From JBFFXF01 sp041569895 (GTDB lineage Bacteria; Planctomycetota; UBA8108; JACQVS01): DNA of 23,437 nt. Position numbers and translations under genes: made by a program. The notes under the pieces were generated by a model that ran no database searches, was not told the origin of the DNA, and saw only the letters and a program-made list of their open reading frames with translations. Each line of letters begins with the position of its first letter. The first letter of the stretch is position 1. Below, one piece after another: positions 1-8,244 of this stretch. The stretch is from assembly GCA_041569895.1 (NCBI GenBank), contig JBFFXF010000099.1:1-23437 (forward strand), in the 5' to 3' direction.

Positions 1-1244
1 CCGAACGGAGCGAAGTACCGACCCCGCGACCCCGATCCCCTCGGCGAGCCGACCTGGCTGCCGCCGATATTGATGTCGAAGCCGAGGCGCGTCGGATCGG
101 CGCCGCTTCCCTGTCCGAAGTGCGCCTTGCCGACGTGCGCGGTGCGGTAGCCGGCATCACGAAGGACGGACGGCAGCGTCGTGTTGCCGTCGCCCGGCTG
201 CAGGCCCGCGCTTCTCCAGACGGCGGACTCCAGGAGGAAGTTCGTGCTCGTCCCGTGTCCCACCCAGTCGGTGACGCCGGTGCGGGCGGGGTTCTTGCCG
301 GTCATCAGGCAGACGCGAGTCGGCGAGCAGACCGGGCTCGCCGCGTACGCGCTCGTGAACACCATGCCCCGGCTCGCCAGCCGCTCCATGCTCGGCGTGC
401 GGTAGAGGTCGTTCCACACCGTGCGGGATGAGTGGAAGGGCACCGAAGTGTCCTGCCACCCCATGTCATCGACGACGAAGACGACGATGTTCGGTCCGTC
501 GCCGGGCCGAGGAGGGGGCGGTGGGGGCGGCTCCTCCGGCGGCACGAAGCCGTTCGCGATGACCTGGATCGCATTGACCGCGGCGCGGCCGGTGTTCGAC
601 GCGACGTCGATGGTGAATTGCGGAGCGGTGAGGTCCTCGAAGAGGAAGTAGTTGGCGTCGATCCCGGCGCCGCGGGCGCGGAGGAACTCGCCGCTGAACG
701 TCGAGAAGTCGGACCCGACGATGGATCGACCGTTGACGGTCACCGTGAAGGTGCGGTCGTTCCTGTCCGCGTCGGCGTAGACATAGACGTCATAGCCGGG
801 TCCGGTGTAGGCCGCGCCCAGACCGCTCACGGTGACGTTGCCGAGATCGTCGCGCCCGTCCCCGTCACCGGGAGGGTCCCAGCTGACGTACTCGGCCATC
901 AGCACGCCGTCACTGCCACCGACCGCTCCCGAGAGGCCGTTGTAGTAGGACTCGAGCGACGAGGTCAGCGTCGCGGCGGGATCGCCGGCCAGATCGGTGA
1001 GCGGCGCCGGACCGAAGCCGGACCGGTTGGTCGACGTCCCGAACCCGCCGGGCACGACAACGTTGTTCCACCCCGGAACTCGGACGACGCCCGCCCACTC
1101 GTCGGGTCCGAGCGTCGCCCCGGTGTGGTAGAGGTTGACGCTCAGCGCGTCACCGAGGGCGGCCCTCGCGAGCCCCAGACCGACGACGATGGAGCAGGCC
1201 GTGAGGACGCTGCGGAAAACGGGATTCGAGGGGATTCCACTCAT
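1..1244 (-). CDS. Secreted sulfatase with N-terminal beta-type domain (C-terminus beyond window)
   Basis: Reading leftward from the ATG at 1242-1244 the frame stays open to base 1, giving 414 residues before the edge cuts it. Residues about 8-32 look like a signal peptide. Residues about 35-230 form a separate, probably beta-rich domain that begins SVNLYHTG and includes PGWNN. A proline-rich linker (about 235-246) leads into the sulfatase domain, which starts PNIVVFVVDDMGW; D259 and D260 are the expected metal ligands. C306-S-P-T-R310 matches the C/S-x-P-x-R motif whose cysteine is oxidised to formylglycine, and VGKAHFG follows near residue 371. The family hydrolyses sulfate esters, often of polysaccharides, outside the cytoplasm. 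GTGAGGG lies just upstream of the ATG as a ribosome binding site. The metal- and sulfate-binding residues of the C-terminal half are outside the window. The substrate is unknown and the N-terminal domain is not assigned to a named family. Confidence 0.93.
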   Translation of the reverse strand, partial: MSGIPSNPVFRSVLTACSIVVGLGLARAALGDALSVNLYHTGATLGPDEWAGVVRVPGWNNVVVPGGFGTSTNRSGFGPAPLTDLAGDPAATLTSSLESYYNGLSGAVGGSDGVLMAEYVSWDPPGDGDGRDDLGNVTVSGLGAAYTGPGYDVYVYADADRNDRTFTVTVNGRSIVGSDFSTFSGEFLRARGAGIDANYFLFEDLTAPQFTIDVASNTGRAAVNAIQVIANGFVPPEEPPPPPPPRPGDGPNIVVFVVDDMGWQDTSVPFHSSRTVWNDLYRTPSMERLASRGMVFTSAYAASPVCSPTRVCLMTGKNPARTGVTDWVGHGTSTNFLLESAVWRSAGLQPGDGNTTLPSVLRDAGYRTAHVGKAHFGQGSGADPTRLGFDINIGGSQVGSPRGSGSRGRYFAPF

Positions 1245-1273
1245 GGCGCCCTCACGAGAAAGCGCGTTGCGTC

Positions 1274-1310
1274 AAGAAAAGAGGGCTCACGGCCGATGCC
1301 GTAAACCCTC
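1274..1310 (-). terminator. Rho-independent terminator of the tRNA-Arg unit
   Basis: On the minus strand GAGGG pairs with CCCTC and, inside that, ACGGC pairs with GCCGT around an ATCG loop. The two stems are separated by a symmetric 3-nt internal loop. The hairpin is followed by TTTTCTT (1274-1280). It begins 7 bases after the tRNA CCA end, exactly where a tRNA terminator is expected. Confidence 0.8.
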
Positions 1311-1317
1311 ACATTGT

Positions 1318-1393
1318 TGGCACGCCAGGCAGGACTCGAACCTGCGACCGTCGGATTAGAAATCCGATGCTCTTCCGGCTGAGCTACTGGCGC
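1318..1393 (-). tRNA. tRNA-Arg (anticodon UCU)
   Basis: The 76-base cloverleaf reads on the minus strand. The acceptor stem GCGCCAG pairs with CTGGCGT, with a G-U pair at position 1. The D-stem is GCTC/GAGC. The anticodon stem TCGGA/TCCGA encloses the loop TTTCTAA, giving anticodon UCU, which reads AGA and AGG. The T-arm is GCAGG-TTCGAGT-CCTGC. The discriminator is G and the CCA end is encoded. AGA/AGG should be rare codons in a genome this GC-rich. Confidence 0.96.
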
Positions 1394-1413
1394 TCATGTC
1401 TCGCGCCATCCGG

Positions 1414-1442
1414 AACATAACAGACGGCGCACCGGGAGGCAA
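1414..1442 (-). promoter_or_regulatory. Sigma-70-type promoter of the tRNA-Arg gene
   Basis: Minus-strand TTGCCT (complement of 1437-1442) and TATGTT (complement of 1414-1419) are separated by exactly 17 bp. Transcription would start near 1407, leaving about 14 bases before the mature tRNA. With the downstream terminator this makes a self-contained single-tRNA unit. Confidence 0.6.
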
Positions 1443-1514
1443 GTTGACCGCCACGAGGAGGGCTCGCGCTTCGCCCCGGACGCCGGCGATGGCGCAGCGC
1501 GCGCCGTCCGGAGC

Positions 1515-1543
1515 TTCCGGGGACGGCCCGCCTCGGGTAGACT
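1515..1543 (+). promoter_or_regulatory. Weak candidate promoter for the kinase-sigma operon
   Basis: TTCCGG at 1515-1520 and TAGACT at 1538-1543 are 17 bp apart. Both match the consensus only partly. The leader to the GTG at 1643 would be roughly 90 bases. It is the only spaced pair I could find between the divergent tRNA and the kinase. Confidence 0.22.
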
Positions 1544-1642
1544 CAATCTGTATCGGGGCCCTGGCTCGGGGCCGGGACCGCTCGCGACGTCCGTGTCACG
1601 CATCACGGCGTACCAAGTTCTCCAGCACAGCTCGGCCGACGC

Positions 1643-4600
1643 GTGGAACCCTCCGAAGCGACCCCGGACTCCGGAGAGACGAGTGGCGACACCGGGCCGA
1701 TGAGCTCCGGATTCGCGCGCCGCCTGTTGCGGCGTTGCGGCGAGCTCGATGACACGTCGCGGTTGACGCTGCCGAAGCGCTTCGGCAAGTACGAGCTCCT
1801 CGAGGTGCTCGACCGCGGCGGCATGGGGGTCGTCTTTCGCGCGCGCGAGGAGCACCTGCAGCGCGACGTCGCACTGAAGCTCATCCGGTGGGGCCGACTG
1901 GCGTCGTCGGAGGAGCGCCGGCGTTTCGAGCTCGAGGCGAGGGCGGTCGCCCGGCTCGACCACCCGGGCATCGTCAAGATCTACGAGGCCTCCGAGCTCG
2001 ACGGCACGCCGTACCTCACCATGCAGCTCCTCCGCGGCGGCAGCCTCTTCGACCGCGCGGACGAGTTTGTCGGACAGCCCCGGCGGGTCGCCGCGCTCAT
2101 CGAGGAGCTCGCGCGGGCCGTCCACCATGCGCACGAGCGCGGCGTGCTCCACCGTGACATCAAGCCGGCGAACATCCTCTTCGACGACGACGGTCGCCCG
2201 CACCTCAGCGACTTCGGCCTGGCGCGCTTTCTCGACTCGACGTCGCGGCACACCGCCGCCGGGGCAATGGTCGGCACGCTGGCGTACGCCGCTCCCGAGC
2301 AGATCGACGGAGACAGCCGCGCCCTGACGCCGATGGTCGACATCTACGGGCTCGGCACGGTTCTCTACGAGCTGATCGCCGGGGAGGCGCCGTTCCGCGC
2401 GCAGCGATCGAGCGACCTCCTGAGACAGATCCTCGAGAACGAGCCGGTGCCGCCCTCGCGAATCTACCCGGGCGTGCCGCGGGATCTGGAGACCATCTGT
2501 CTCGAGTGCCTCGAGAAGGACCCACGGCGACGCTACCAGTCGGCAGGCGCTCTCGCCGACGACATCGCGCGGTTTCGCGGTGGACGCTCGATTCGCGCGC
2601 GTCCCGCGGGACCGATCAGACGCCTTGCACGGTGGGCCGGTCGTCGTCCCGCGGCGGCAGGACTCGTCGCGCTGGTCTTGGCGGTGTTGCTGGGCGTGCC
2701 GCCGATCTCGCTCTGGTACAGCGCCGAGCTCGTCGAACGCACGGATATGGCGATGCGCCTGCTGTACGCGACGCGCGTCAACTCGGCGAGCTTCGCTCAT
2801 GAGCACGGCGACTCGCGTCGCGCCCGGACGCTGCTCGCCAGTGTCGTCCCCGGACCGGAACAGAGAGACATACTCGGCTTCGCGTGGTCGCACCTCACGA
2901 TGGCCTCGTCGCCCGAGTATCGCTCGTTCAACGTCGGCGGCGATCGCATCTCGGCCATCGCCTTCATCGATGACCAGCGTCTGGCCGTCGTCGGCGGCAA
3001 CGGCACGTTGAGACGGTTCATCGAGATCGCGGACGGACGGATCCTTCACGAGCAGCGGGTCGAGCACGGGAGGCCGTACGCGGTGATCTCGCCGGATGGG
3101 CGCTTCCTGCTGCAGAGTCGCGCGCCCTCGGGCAGGCGCGGACCACGCGAGGTGACCATCGCCGCGCTGACCGACGGTCCTGACGGCCCGGCGTGGACCG
3201 CGGAACGCGTCATCGCTCCGGGCGCGGACGGTCGCACCGATCGCGTGGAATGGCTCGTCGCCGGCGAGGCGGATGGCGTGACCCTCCGTGACGTGCAGAG
3301 CGGCGAGCTCGTCGCGCGTGCGGCGGAATGCGTGAAACCGATCTGGCGGGCGTGCGTCGCGCCGGACGCGAGCCGCGTCGTCGTCGCGGAGAACGGCGGC
3401 GACCTCCACCTGTTCGACCGCGTCGGTGACCGTCTCGAGCTCGTCCGGAGAGTGCCACTCGGGACATCGGGGGCCTACCCGTGTCTGACGGGGCGGGGGG
3501 ATCGCCTCGCCTTCGTCGGCGCGGGCAAGCTCGAGCTCTGGACCACGAATCCGTGGCGTCGACAGGCGAGCGTGTCCGTGCACCGCACCGCGAGGGTGCT
3601 CGCGATCGATGAGACGAGCGGCCGGCTCGTCCTCGCCTCGTCGGCGGAGGCGCAGATATGGGACTGGGAGACACGATCGATCTCGCGCGTCCTCCGCTCG
3701 CACACGGCGGACGTCGTGCACGCCGTCTTCGATCCCACCGGCAGGTATCTCGCCACCGGTGACGAGGTCGGTGACGTCAAGGTCTGGGACCTCTCGGACC
3801 CGGGGACGCCTTTTCGAATTCACAGGGAATCCAGAACGTACGACACCGTCTGCCTCCCCGCGCCGGGACGGTGTCTCGCGGCCCGCCGGACGTTCGAGAT
3901 CGATCGCTTCGCGCTCGAGTCGCATCCGAACGGCTCGCTGTCGCTCGAGCCGCGAGGCACCATCACGTTCGATCTCGAGGGAAGCTCGGACACCGTGCTG
4001 GCGACCGACGACAACCTGGCCGCCGTCGCGTACGAGGACGGACGGATCGATCTCCACCGGATCGAATGGGACGACGGCACTGGCCACCGCGAGGCCGGGC
4101 CACCGGAGGCGACGCTCACCGTGGCGCCGACGTCGGTCACGGAGGTGCGCTTCACGCCGGGCGCCCGCGGGTTCGTCGCCGGCTGCGGGGATTTCGTCGT
4201 GCGCCTCTGGCGGCGGATCACGGAAGCGGGGGAGAGCTCGTGGCGTTTCGTGCACTCCTTCCCCGTGCGGCCCGACAGCACGGAGCACGCGATCAGGGAC
4301 ATCGTCGTCTCGCCCGACGAACGACTCGTCGCGATCATTTTCCATCGCCAGCCGCAGGTGCACCTGCACGACCTGAAGACCGGCAGACGCATCAGTTTGC
4401 TGAAGGGACACGGCGACTGGGTGATCGCGCTGGCGTTCGATCCGGAGTCGCGCCGTCTCGCCACCGGCGGGCTCGACCGCGAGATCCGCGTCTGGGACGT
4501 CACGGACCCGCCCCCGTCGCCGCGGCCACTGCTGGTGCTCCGCGGCCACTCGAATGCAGTCGCCGCGGTGACCTTCCTGCCGGGAAAGGAGACCGTGCTC

Positions 4601-4813
4601 GCCTCGGGATCCGACGACAGGAAGGTGAAGATCTGGGACCTCGTCGTCGGCGAGGAACGGGCGACGCTCTTCAAGCACCAGGGCCACGTCAACGCCCTCG
4701 CGCGAGCGCCCGATACCAGCTTCCTGATCTCGGCCGGCGGAGAGCAGTGGGACATGGGAGAGCTCGTCGTGTGGCAGGCGCGTCGGACGGAACCGGGAGG
4801 CCGCGATCGATGA
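1643..4813 (+). CDS. Membrane Ser/Thr protein kinase fused to WD40 repeats
   Basis: A 1056-residue Hanks-type kinase. The glycine loop is DRGGMGVVF (57-65, with Asp in place of the usual first Gly). The catalytic lysine is K79 in VALKLI. The catalytic loop HRDIKPAN spans 170-177, DFG starts at D190 and APE is 217-219, so all catalytic residues are present. A hydrophobic segment at about 336-358 is one membrane span. The rest is a WD40-type propeller with clear blades around 686-718, 919-954 and 966-999 (endings VKVWDL, IRVWDV, VKIWDL) and weaker ones between. The kinase should be cytoplasmic and the propeller on the other side of the membrane, as in many planctomycete kinases. The stop overlaps the sigma-factor ATG, so the kinase probably controls that sigma factor. 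The start used is GTG at 1643; ATG at 1700 is a real alternative, and neither has a clear Shine-Dalgarno. Confidence 0.93.
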   Translation: MEPSEATPDSGETSGDTGPMSSGFARRLLRRCGELDDTSRLTLPKRFGKYELLEVLDRGGMGVVFRAREEHLQRDVALKLIRWGRLASSEERRRFELEARAVARLDHPGIVKIYEASELDGTPYLTMQLLRGGSLFDRADEFVGQPRRVAALIEELARAVHHAHERGVLHRDIKPANILFDDDGRPHLSDFGLARFLDSTSRHTAAGAMVGTLAYAAPEQIDGDSRALTPMVDIYGLGTVLYELIAGEAPFRAQRSSDLLRQILENEPVPPSRIYPGVPRDLETICLECLEKDPRRRYQSAGALADDIARFRGGRSIRARPAGPIRRLARWAGRRPAAAGLVALVLAVLLGVPPISLWYSAELVERTDMAMRLLYATRVNSASFAHEHGDSRRARTLLASVVPGPEQRDILGFAWSHLTMASSPEYRSFNVGGDRISAIAFIDDQRLAVVGGNGTLRRFIEIADGRILHEQRVEHGRPYAVISPDGRFLLQSRAPSGRRGPREVTIAALTDGPDGPAWTAERVIAPGADGRTDRVEWLVAGEADGVTLRDVQSGELVARAAECVKPIWRACVAPDASRVVVAENGGDLHLFDRVGDRLELVRRVPLGTSGAYPCLTGRGDRLAFVGAGKLELWTTNPWRRQASVSVHRTARVLAIDETSGRLVLASSAEAQIWDWETRSISRVLRSHTADVVHAVFDPTGRYLATGDEVGDVKVWDLSDPGTPFRIHRESRTYDTVCLPAPGRCLAARRTFEIDRFALESHPNGSLSLEPRGTITFDLEGSSDTVLATDDNLAAVAYEDGRIDLHRIEWDDGTGHREAGPPEATLTVAPTSVTEVRFTPGARGFVAGCGDFVVRLWRRITEAGESSWRFVHSFPVRPDSTEHAIRDIVVSPDERLVAIIFHRQPQVHLHDLKTGRRISLLKGHGDWVIALAFDPESRRLATGGLDREIRVWDVTDPPPSPRPLLVLRGHSNAVAAVTFLPGKETVLASGSDDRKVKIWDLVVGEERATLFKHQGHVNALARAPDTSFLISAGGEQWDMGELVVWQARRTEPGGRDR

Positions 4814-5448
4814 GCTCACCGGCGAGTCACGATCCCCCGCGACCCGACAGCGAGCTCGAGCGCCTCGCCGACCGCTACGCCGATGGAGACGAGTCGGCGA
4901 TCGGCGAGATCCTTCACCGCGAGGGTCCCGGAATCGAGCGACGGATGCGCCAGCGCATCCCGCCACGCATGCGGCGCCGATTCGGCGTCAGCGACGTCGT
5001 CCAGGACATGGCGGTGGAGCTCGTCCAGCAGCGCGGGCGGTTTCTCAACCGCGGGGCCAGCGCGCTCCGCAGGTTCCTGCGCACGGTCGCTGATCGGGTC
5101 CTCGGCAGGGCCATCCGGCGGGAGCGCCAGCAACGCCGCGACGTGGCGCGCAACGTCCGCACGGGCGAGGACAACCCCGTCGAGCACCACCCCGCGGCCC
5201 TGGGCCGGCCGTCCGAGCAGCTCGCCGACCGCGAGCGCGTCGTCACGGTCAAGGCATGCTACGCGCGGCTCTCCCGCGAGGAGCGGCTCGTCATCGAGCT
5301 GGTCGAGCAGGACGGGCTGACGTATCGCGAGGTCGCCGAGCGACTTGCGATCACGCCCGAGGCCGCCCGCAAGCGCTTCGATCGCGCCATGGCCCACCTC
5401 GTGGCGACGCTGCGCGATGCCGGTCTGCTCGATGACGCCGCCCCCTGA
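4810..5448 (+). CDS. ECF-family RNA polymerase sigma factor
   Basis: 212 residues. Region 2 covers roughly 15-110 and includes RFGVSDVVQDMAVELV (58-72), the core-binding and -10-melting part. A basic stretch RAIRRERQQRRD (100-111) follows. Region 4 covers about 140-205, with the helix-turn-helix LTYREVAERLAITPEAARKR that contacts the -35 element. The ATG at 4810 lies inside the kinase stop (ATGA overlap), and GGGAGG at 4797-4802 is its ribosome binding site, so synthesis is coupled to the kinase. No anti-sigma factor gene is adjacent. Planctomycete sigma factors of this broad type are often next to Ser/Thr kinases, and direct phosphorylation is a plausible activation route, but that is inference. 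It directs polymerase to an unknown regulon. Confidence 0.92.
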   Translation: MSSPASHDPPRPDSELERLADRYADGDESAIGEILHREGPGIERRMRQRIPPRMRRRFGVSDVVQDMAVELVQQRGRFLNRGASALRRFLRTVADRVLGRAIRRERQQRRDVARNVRTGEDNPVEHHPAALGRPSEQLADRERVVTVKACYARLSREERLVIELVEQDGLTYREVAERLAITPEAARKRFDRAMAHLVATLRDAGLLDDAAP

Positions 5449-5476
5449 GGGCCTGGCGCGGCGTCTCCCCCCCCAA

Positions 5477-5502
5477 GAAAAAACGACGATTCTCGATTTT
5501 TC
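5477..5502. terminator. Candidate bidirectional terminator between convergent genes
   Basis: GAAAAAACGA (5477-5486) pairs with TCGATTTTTC (5493-5502) at nine of ten positions around a 6-base loop. It has an A tract on one side and a T tract on the other, so it could act in both directions. It sits between the sigma-factor stop and the convergent dehydrogenase stop. The stem is A/T-rich and therefore weak. Confidence 0.35.
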
Positions 5503-5647
5503 CTGTCCGCTTCACGGAGTTTCGGGCATTGAGAGAGAGGCGGGCGTGACGCGGAGCATCCCGGGGACCGTGGCCCGTGAGGAATGAACGGGGCCGTTGT
5601 GGGTCCTTTTTCCCTCTCATCCCCTGGAGCAGCGAGACCTTCCCGGC

Positions 5648-6664
5648 TCAGAGCTCGAGCATCGCCTTGAGCACGCCGCCGGCTGGGTCGAGCCAGCCGT
5701 CGAACTCCTCGACCAGCCGATCGTAGCCGGCGCGGTGCGTGATCCACGGATCGGGGTCGACCACTCCTTGCTCCATCAGATCGACGATGCGGCGGAAGTC
5801 CGCGCTCACCGAGTTGCGGCTCGCCAGCACGGTGAGCTCGCGTCGATGGAACTCGGGATCGTCGAAGGTCACCTCGCCCTGGAAGAGGCCGACGAGGACG
5901 AGGCGTCCGGCGCTCGGCAGGTAGCGGAACGCGTCGTGCATCGATCGCGGGTTGCCGGTGGCGTCGAGAACGACCGCGGGCAACTCGCCGCCGAGCGCTC
6001 CGCGGATGGCGGCGAGCGGATCACCGTCCGGACCGAACGCGCTGGCGACCCCGAAGCGCTCCCGGGCGAAGGCGCGGCGCCGGGCGTCGAGCTCGAGGAC
6101 GTGGACGCGCGCGCCGGTGATGACCGCGAACTGGATCACGGCGAGACCGATCGGACCGGCGCCGACGACGAGCGCGTCCTCGCCCTCGCGAAGCTGCGCG
6201 CGATCGACGGCGTGCGCGCCGATCCCCAGTGTCTCCACGAGCGCGAGCTCGTCGACGGAGAGAGACGCGGATCGGTGCAGCTTGTGCGCCGGCACGACGA
6301 TGAGCTCGCGCATGCCGCCGTCGACGTGCACGCCGAGGACGCGCAGCTCGTAGCAGCAGTTCGTGCGTCCCTGACGACACGCGCCGCACGAGCCGCATTC
6401 GAGATACGGCTCCACCGCGCATCGATCGCCGGGCGCGACTCCGGCGACGCCGGCGCCGACCTCGACCACCTCGACGCCGAGCTCGTGCCCGAGGATGCGC
6501 GGATACGAGAAGAACGGCTGCCGCCCGCGGAACGCGTGCAGGTCCGTGCCGCAGATGCCGACCCGCCGCACGCGCACCAGCGCCTCCCCGGCGCCGGGCG
6601 AGCCCGGCTCGGGCGTGTCGGCGCGAACGAATCGAGTGGGTCGCTCGAGGATCAGGGTGCGCAC
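5648..6664 (-). CDS. Zinc-dependent medium-chain alcohol/polyol dehydrogenase
   Basis: 338 residues, the usual size for the MDR superfamily. Catalytic zinc ligands are C38 in GICGTDLH and H60-E61 in GHE. The structural-zinc lobe has C90, C93, C96 and C104 in the standard spacing. The nucleotide-binding glycine motif GAGPIG lies near residue 168. The family oxidises secondary alcohols of sugars or sugar acids with NAD(P). The sequence resembles the sorbitol, threonine and galactonate/fuconate dehydrogenase group, but the substrate cannot be fixed. The start is GTG at 6664, 19 bases after the stop of the upstream Gfo/Idh/MocA gene and without a strong ribosome binding site, so the two genes are probably one transcript. 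Together they suggest carbohydrate oxidation. Confidence 0.9.
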   Translation of the reverse strand: MRTLILERPTRFVRADTPEPGSPGAGEALVRVRRVGICGTDLHAFRGRQPFFSYPRILGHELGVEVVEVGAGVAGVAPGDRCAVEPYLECGSCGACRQGRTNCCYELRVLGVHVDGGMRELIVVPAHKLHRSASLSVDELALVETLGIGAHAVDRAQLREGEDALVVGAGPIGLAVIQFAVITGARVHVLELDARRRAFARERFGVASAFGPDGDPLAAIRGALGGELPAVVLDATGNPRSMHDAFRYLPSAGRLVLVGLFQGEVTFDDPEFHRRELTVLASRNSVSADFRRIVDLMEQGVVDPDPWITHRAGYDRLVEEFDGWLDPAGGVLKAMLEL

Positions 6665-6683
6665 GGGATGGTTCCCGGCGAGC

Positions 6684-7982
6684 TCAGAGCGACCACCCCT
6701 CGCGGTAGTCGCGTCGCAGGAAGCGGTCGGCTTCCGGGTCGTTCGTCGTCAGGTGGTGACGGTCCCAGGCGATCTTCTTGCCCGAGCGGTACGCGACGTT
6801 GCCGAGGAGGACGGTCTCGGTGAGGGCGCCGCTGTAGCGGAAGTTGCACGTCGTCGGCGCGCCCGTCTTGCAGGCCGCGATCCACTCGTTGTGGTGGCCG
6901 ATCGAGGGCGGAATCGACTCCCGCGGCGGCTGGTAGTCGCGGAAGCGATCCTCGGGGAGGAGGCGGTAGTCGCCGTAGTTCGCGAGCAGCATCCCCTCGT
7001 CGCCCACGAAGAGCACGCCGTCGCCCCACTGCGGCATGGCGCCCTCCTCGGCGAACTGTTTCGGCCGCTTGCCGCCGTCGTGCCACGTCACGGAGACCGG
7101 TGGCAGGCTGCCGCGAGCCGGGTGGTGAAACGTCGCCTCGAGCCACGCCGGTGTCGTCTCGGGGTGCACCGGCGGGCCGTTCGCCTCGACCGCGATCGGG
7201 TTCTCGAGGTCGAGCGCCCAGTGGACGACGTCGAGATAGTGGCAGCCCATGTCCGCCAGCGTGCCGCCGCCGAAGTCCCACCAGCGGCGCCAGTTCGCCG
7301 GCAGATAGGTGCTGTGGTACTCGCGCACGGGCGCCGGTCCGAGCCAGAGGTCGTACTTGATGTGCGACGGCACCTCCTCGCCCTTCTCCGGTCGCTCGCC
7401 ACCGGACCACGTCTTGCCGACCCACGCGTGCGCCTCGCGCACCGGCCCGATGGCGCCGCTCTGGATCAGCTCGACGACGCGACGGTAGTTGTCGCCGGCG
7501 TGGATCTGCGTGCCCATCTGCGTCGCGGCGCGCTGCGCGGTCGCCGTCTTCGCGACGACGTGCGCCTCGTACACGCTGTGAGTCAGCGGCTTCTCGCAGT
7601 AGACGTGCTTGCCCGCCTTCAGCGCGGCCACCGTCGCGACCGCGTGCGTGTGGTCCGGCGTGCTGATGACGACCGCCTCGATGTCGCCCTGGTCGAGCAT
7701 GGCGCGAAAGTCGTTGTAGATCTTCGCGCCGGTGAACTGTTGCGACGCGTTGTAGAGGTTCTTCTCGTCGATATCGCAGAGCGCGACGATGTTCTCGCCC
7801 GCGACGCCGCTCAGGTTGCCGCCGCCACGACCGGCGACGCCGACCACCGCGACGTTGAGCTTCTCGTTCGGCGAGCCGTCCGACTCGAGTACGGCCGGCG
7901 CGCGACGCGCCAGCAACAATCCGAGTCCCGTCAGCGACGTGGTGCGCAGGAACGCCCGGCGCGTGGTCTTCCGTGTCATCAT
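6684..7982 (-). CDS. Tat-exported Gfo/Idh/MocA-family oxidoreductase
   Basis: 432 residues. The N-terminus KTTRRAFLRTTSLTGLGLLL has a twin-arginine motif (R8-R9) and hydrophobic core, so the protein should be exported folded with its cofactor. The Rossmann fold starts near residue 42 (NVAVVGVAGRGGGN). STPDHTHA (107-114) and EKPLTH (130-135) are hallmarks of the family. The C-terminal alpha/beta domain includes GGTLADMGCHYLDVVHW, with a histidine in the usual substrate site. Exported members are abundant in Planctomycetota and act on sugars or sugar derivatives with a tightly bound nucleotide. AGGAGT precedes two adjacent ATG codons (7982 and 7979); the second has the better spacing. It is the first gene of an operon with the dehydrogenase downstream. 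Confidence 0.93.
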   Translation of the reverse strand: MMTRKTTRRAFLRTTSLTGLGLLLARRAPAVLESDGSPNEKLNVAVVGVAGRGGGNLSGVAGENIVALCDIDEKNLYNASQQFTGAKIYNDFRAMLDQGDIEAVVISTPDHTHAVATVAALKAGKHVYCEKPLTHSVYEAHVVAKTATAQRAATQMGTQIHAGDNYRRVVELIQSGAIGPVREAHAWVGKTWSGGERPEKGEEVPSHIKYDLWLGPAPVREYHSTYLPANWRRWWDFGGGTLADMGCHYLDVVHWALDLENPIAVEANGPPVHPETTPAWLEATFHHPARGSLPPVSVTWHDGGKRPKQFAEEGAMPQWGDGVLFVGDEGMLLANYGDYRLLPEDRFRDYQPPRESIPPSIGHHNEWIAACKTGAPTTCNFRYSGALTETVLLGNVAYRSGKKIAWDRHHLTTNDPEADRFLRRDYREGWSL

Positions 7983-8016
7983 TGACTCCTGGTTGGTTTC
8001 CCGAGGGTAGGGGGCC

Positions 8017-8046
8017 AGGATACCCGATCGCCCAGATCGCCTTCAA
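8017..8046 (-). promoter_or_regulatory. Promoter of the Gfo/Idh/MocA-dehydrogenase operon
   Basis: Minus-strand TTGAAG (complement of 8041-8046) and TATCCT (complement of 8017-8022) are 18 bp apart. Transcription would start near 8010 and leave a leader of about 28 bases carrying AGGAG. Confidence 0.45.
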
Positions 8047-8066
8047 CATCGCGAGCCGTCTGGCGT

Positions 8067-8116
8067 TCCGTCCCCGTCCCCGTCCCCGTGCCCGTTCCCG
8101 TTCCCGTGCCCGTGCC
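8067..8116. repeat. CCCGTN hexamer array, about 8 units
   Basis: The plus strand carries about eight head-to-tail CCCGTN units with the last base variable (C, G or T). The minus strand therefore has regularly spaced GGG tracts. It lies just upstream of the -35 element of the minus-strand operon. The same unit recurs at 13191, 19415, 21023 and, inverted, 22958. Confidence 0.9.
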
Positions 8117-8151
8117 GGAGCGGCTCGGGATTGAGGAACGCAGATTACGCA

Positions 8152-8225
8152 ACCGTGACCGTGGACCGTGGACCGTGACCGTGGACCGTGACCGTGGACT
8201 GTGGACTGTGGACTGTGGACTGTGA
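8152..8225. repeat. Tandem 6/7-bp array, ACCGTG(G) passing into ACTGTGG
   Basis: Units ACCGTG and ACCGTGG alternate irregularly, then pass through a C-to-T change into four ACTGTGG units. The period is 6-7 bp. The block abuts other short-period arrays on the right and has no recognisable coding content. Confidence 0.9.
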
Positions 8226-8244
8226 GAACGGACCGCCCGAGACG

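Noticed and set aside
432..1304. A 290-codon plus-strand frame opposite the sulfatase
   Set aside because: It is the antisense shadow of the sulfatase; it lacks any motif while the opposite strand has the complete C-S-P-T-R sulfatase signature.
1135..1359. A short plus-strand frame ending in HARQDSNLRPSD
   Set aside because: That peptide is the well-known false translation of the antisense strand of a tRNA; the tRNA-Arg gene explains it.
1394..4966. A 1190-codon open frame on the minus strand opposite the kinase and the start of the sigma gene
   Set aside because: Its translation is low in hydrophobic order and rich in Arg, Asp, Glu and Pro without any recognisable domain. It is the expected antisense shadow of a very GC-rich real gene with full kinase and WD40 motifs.
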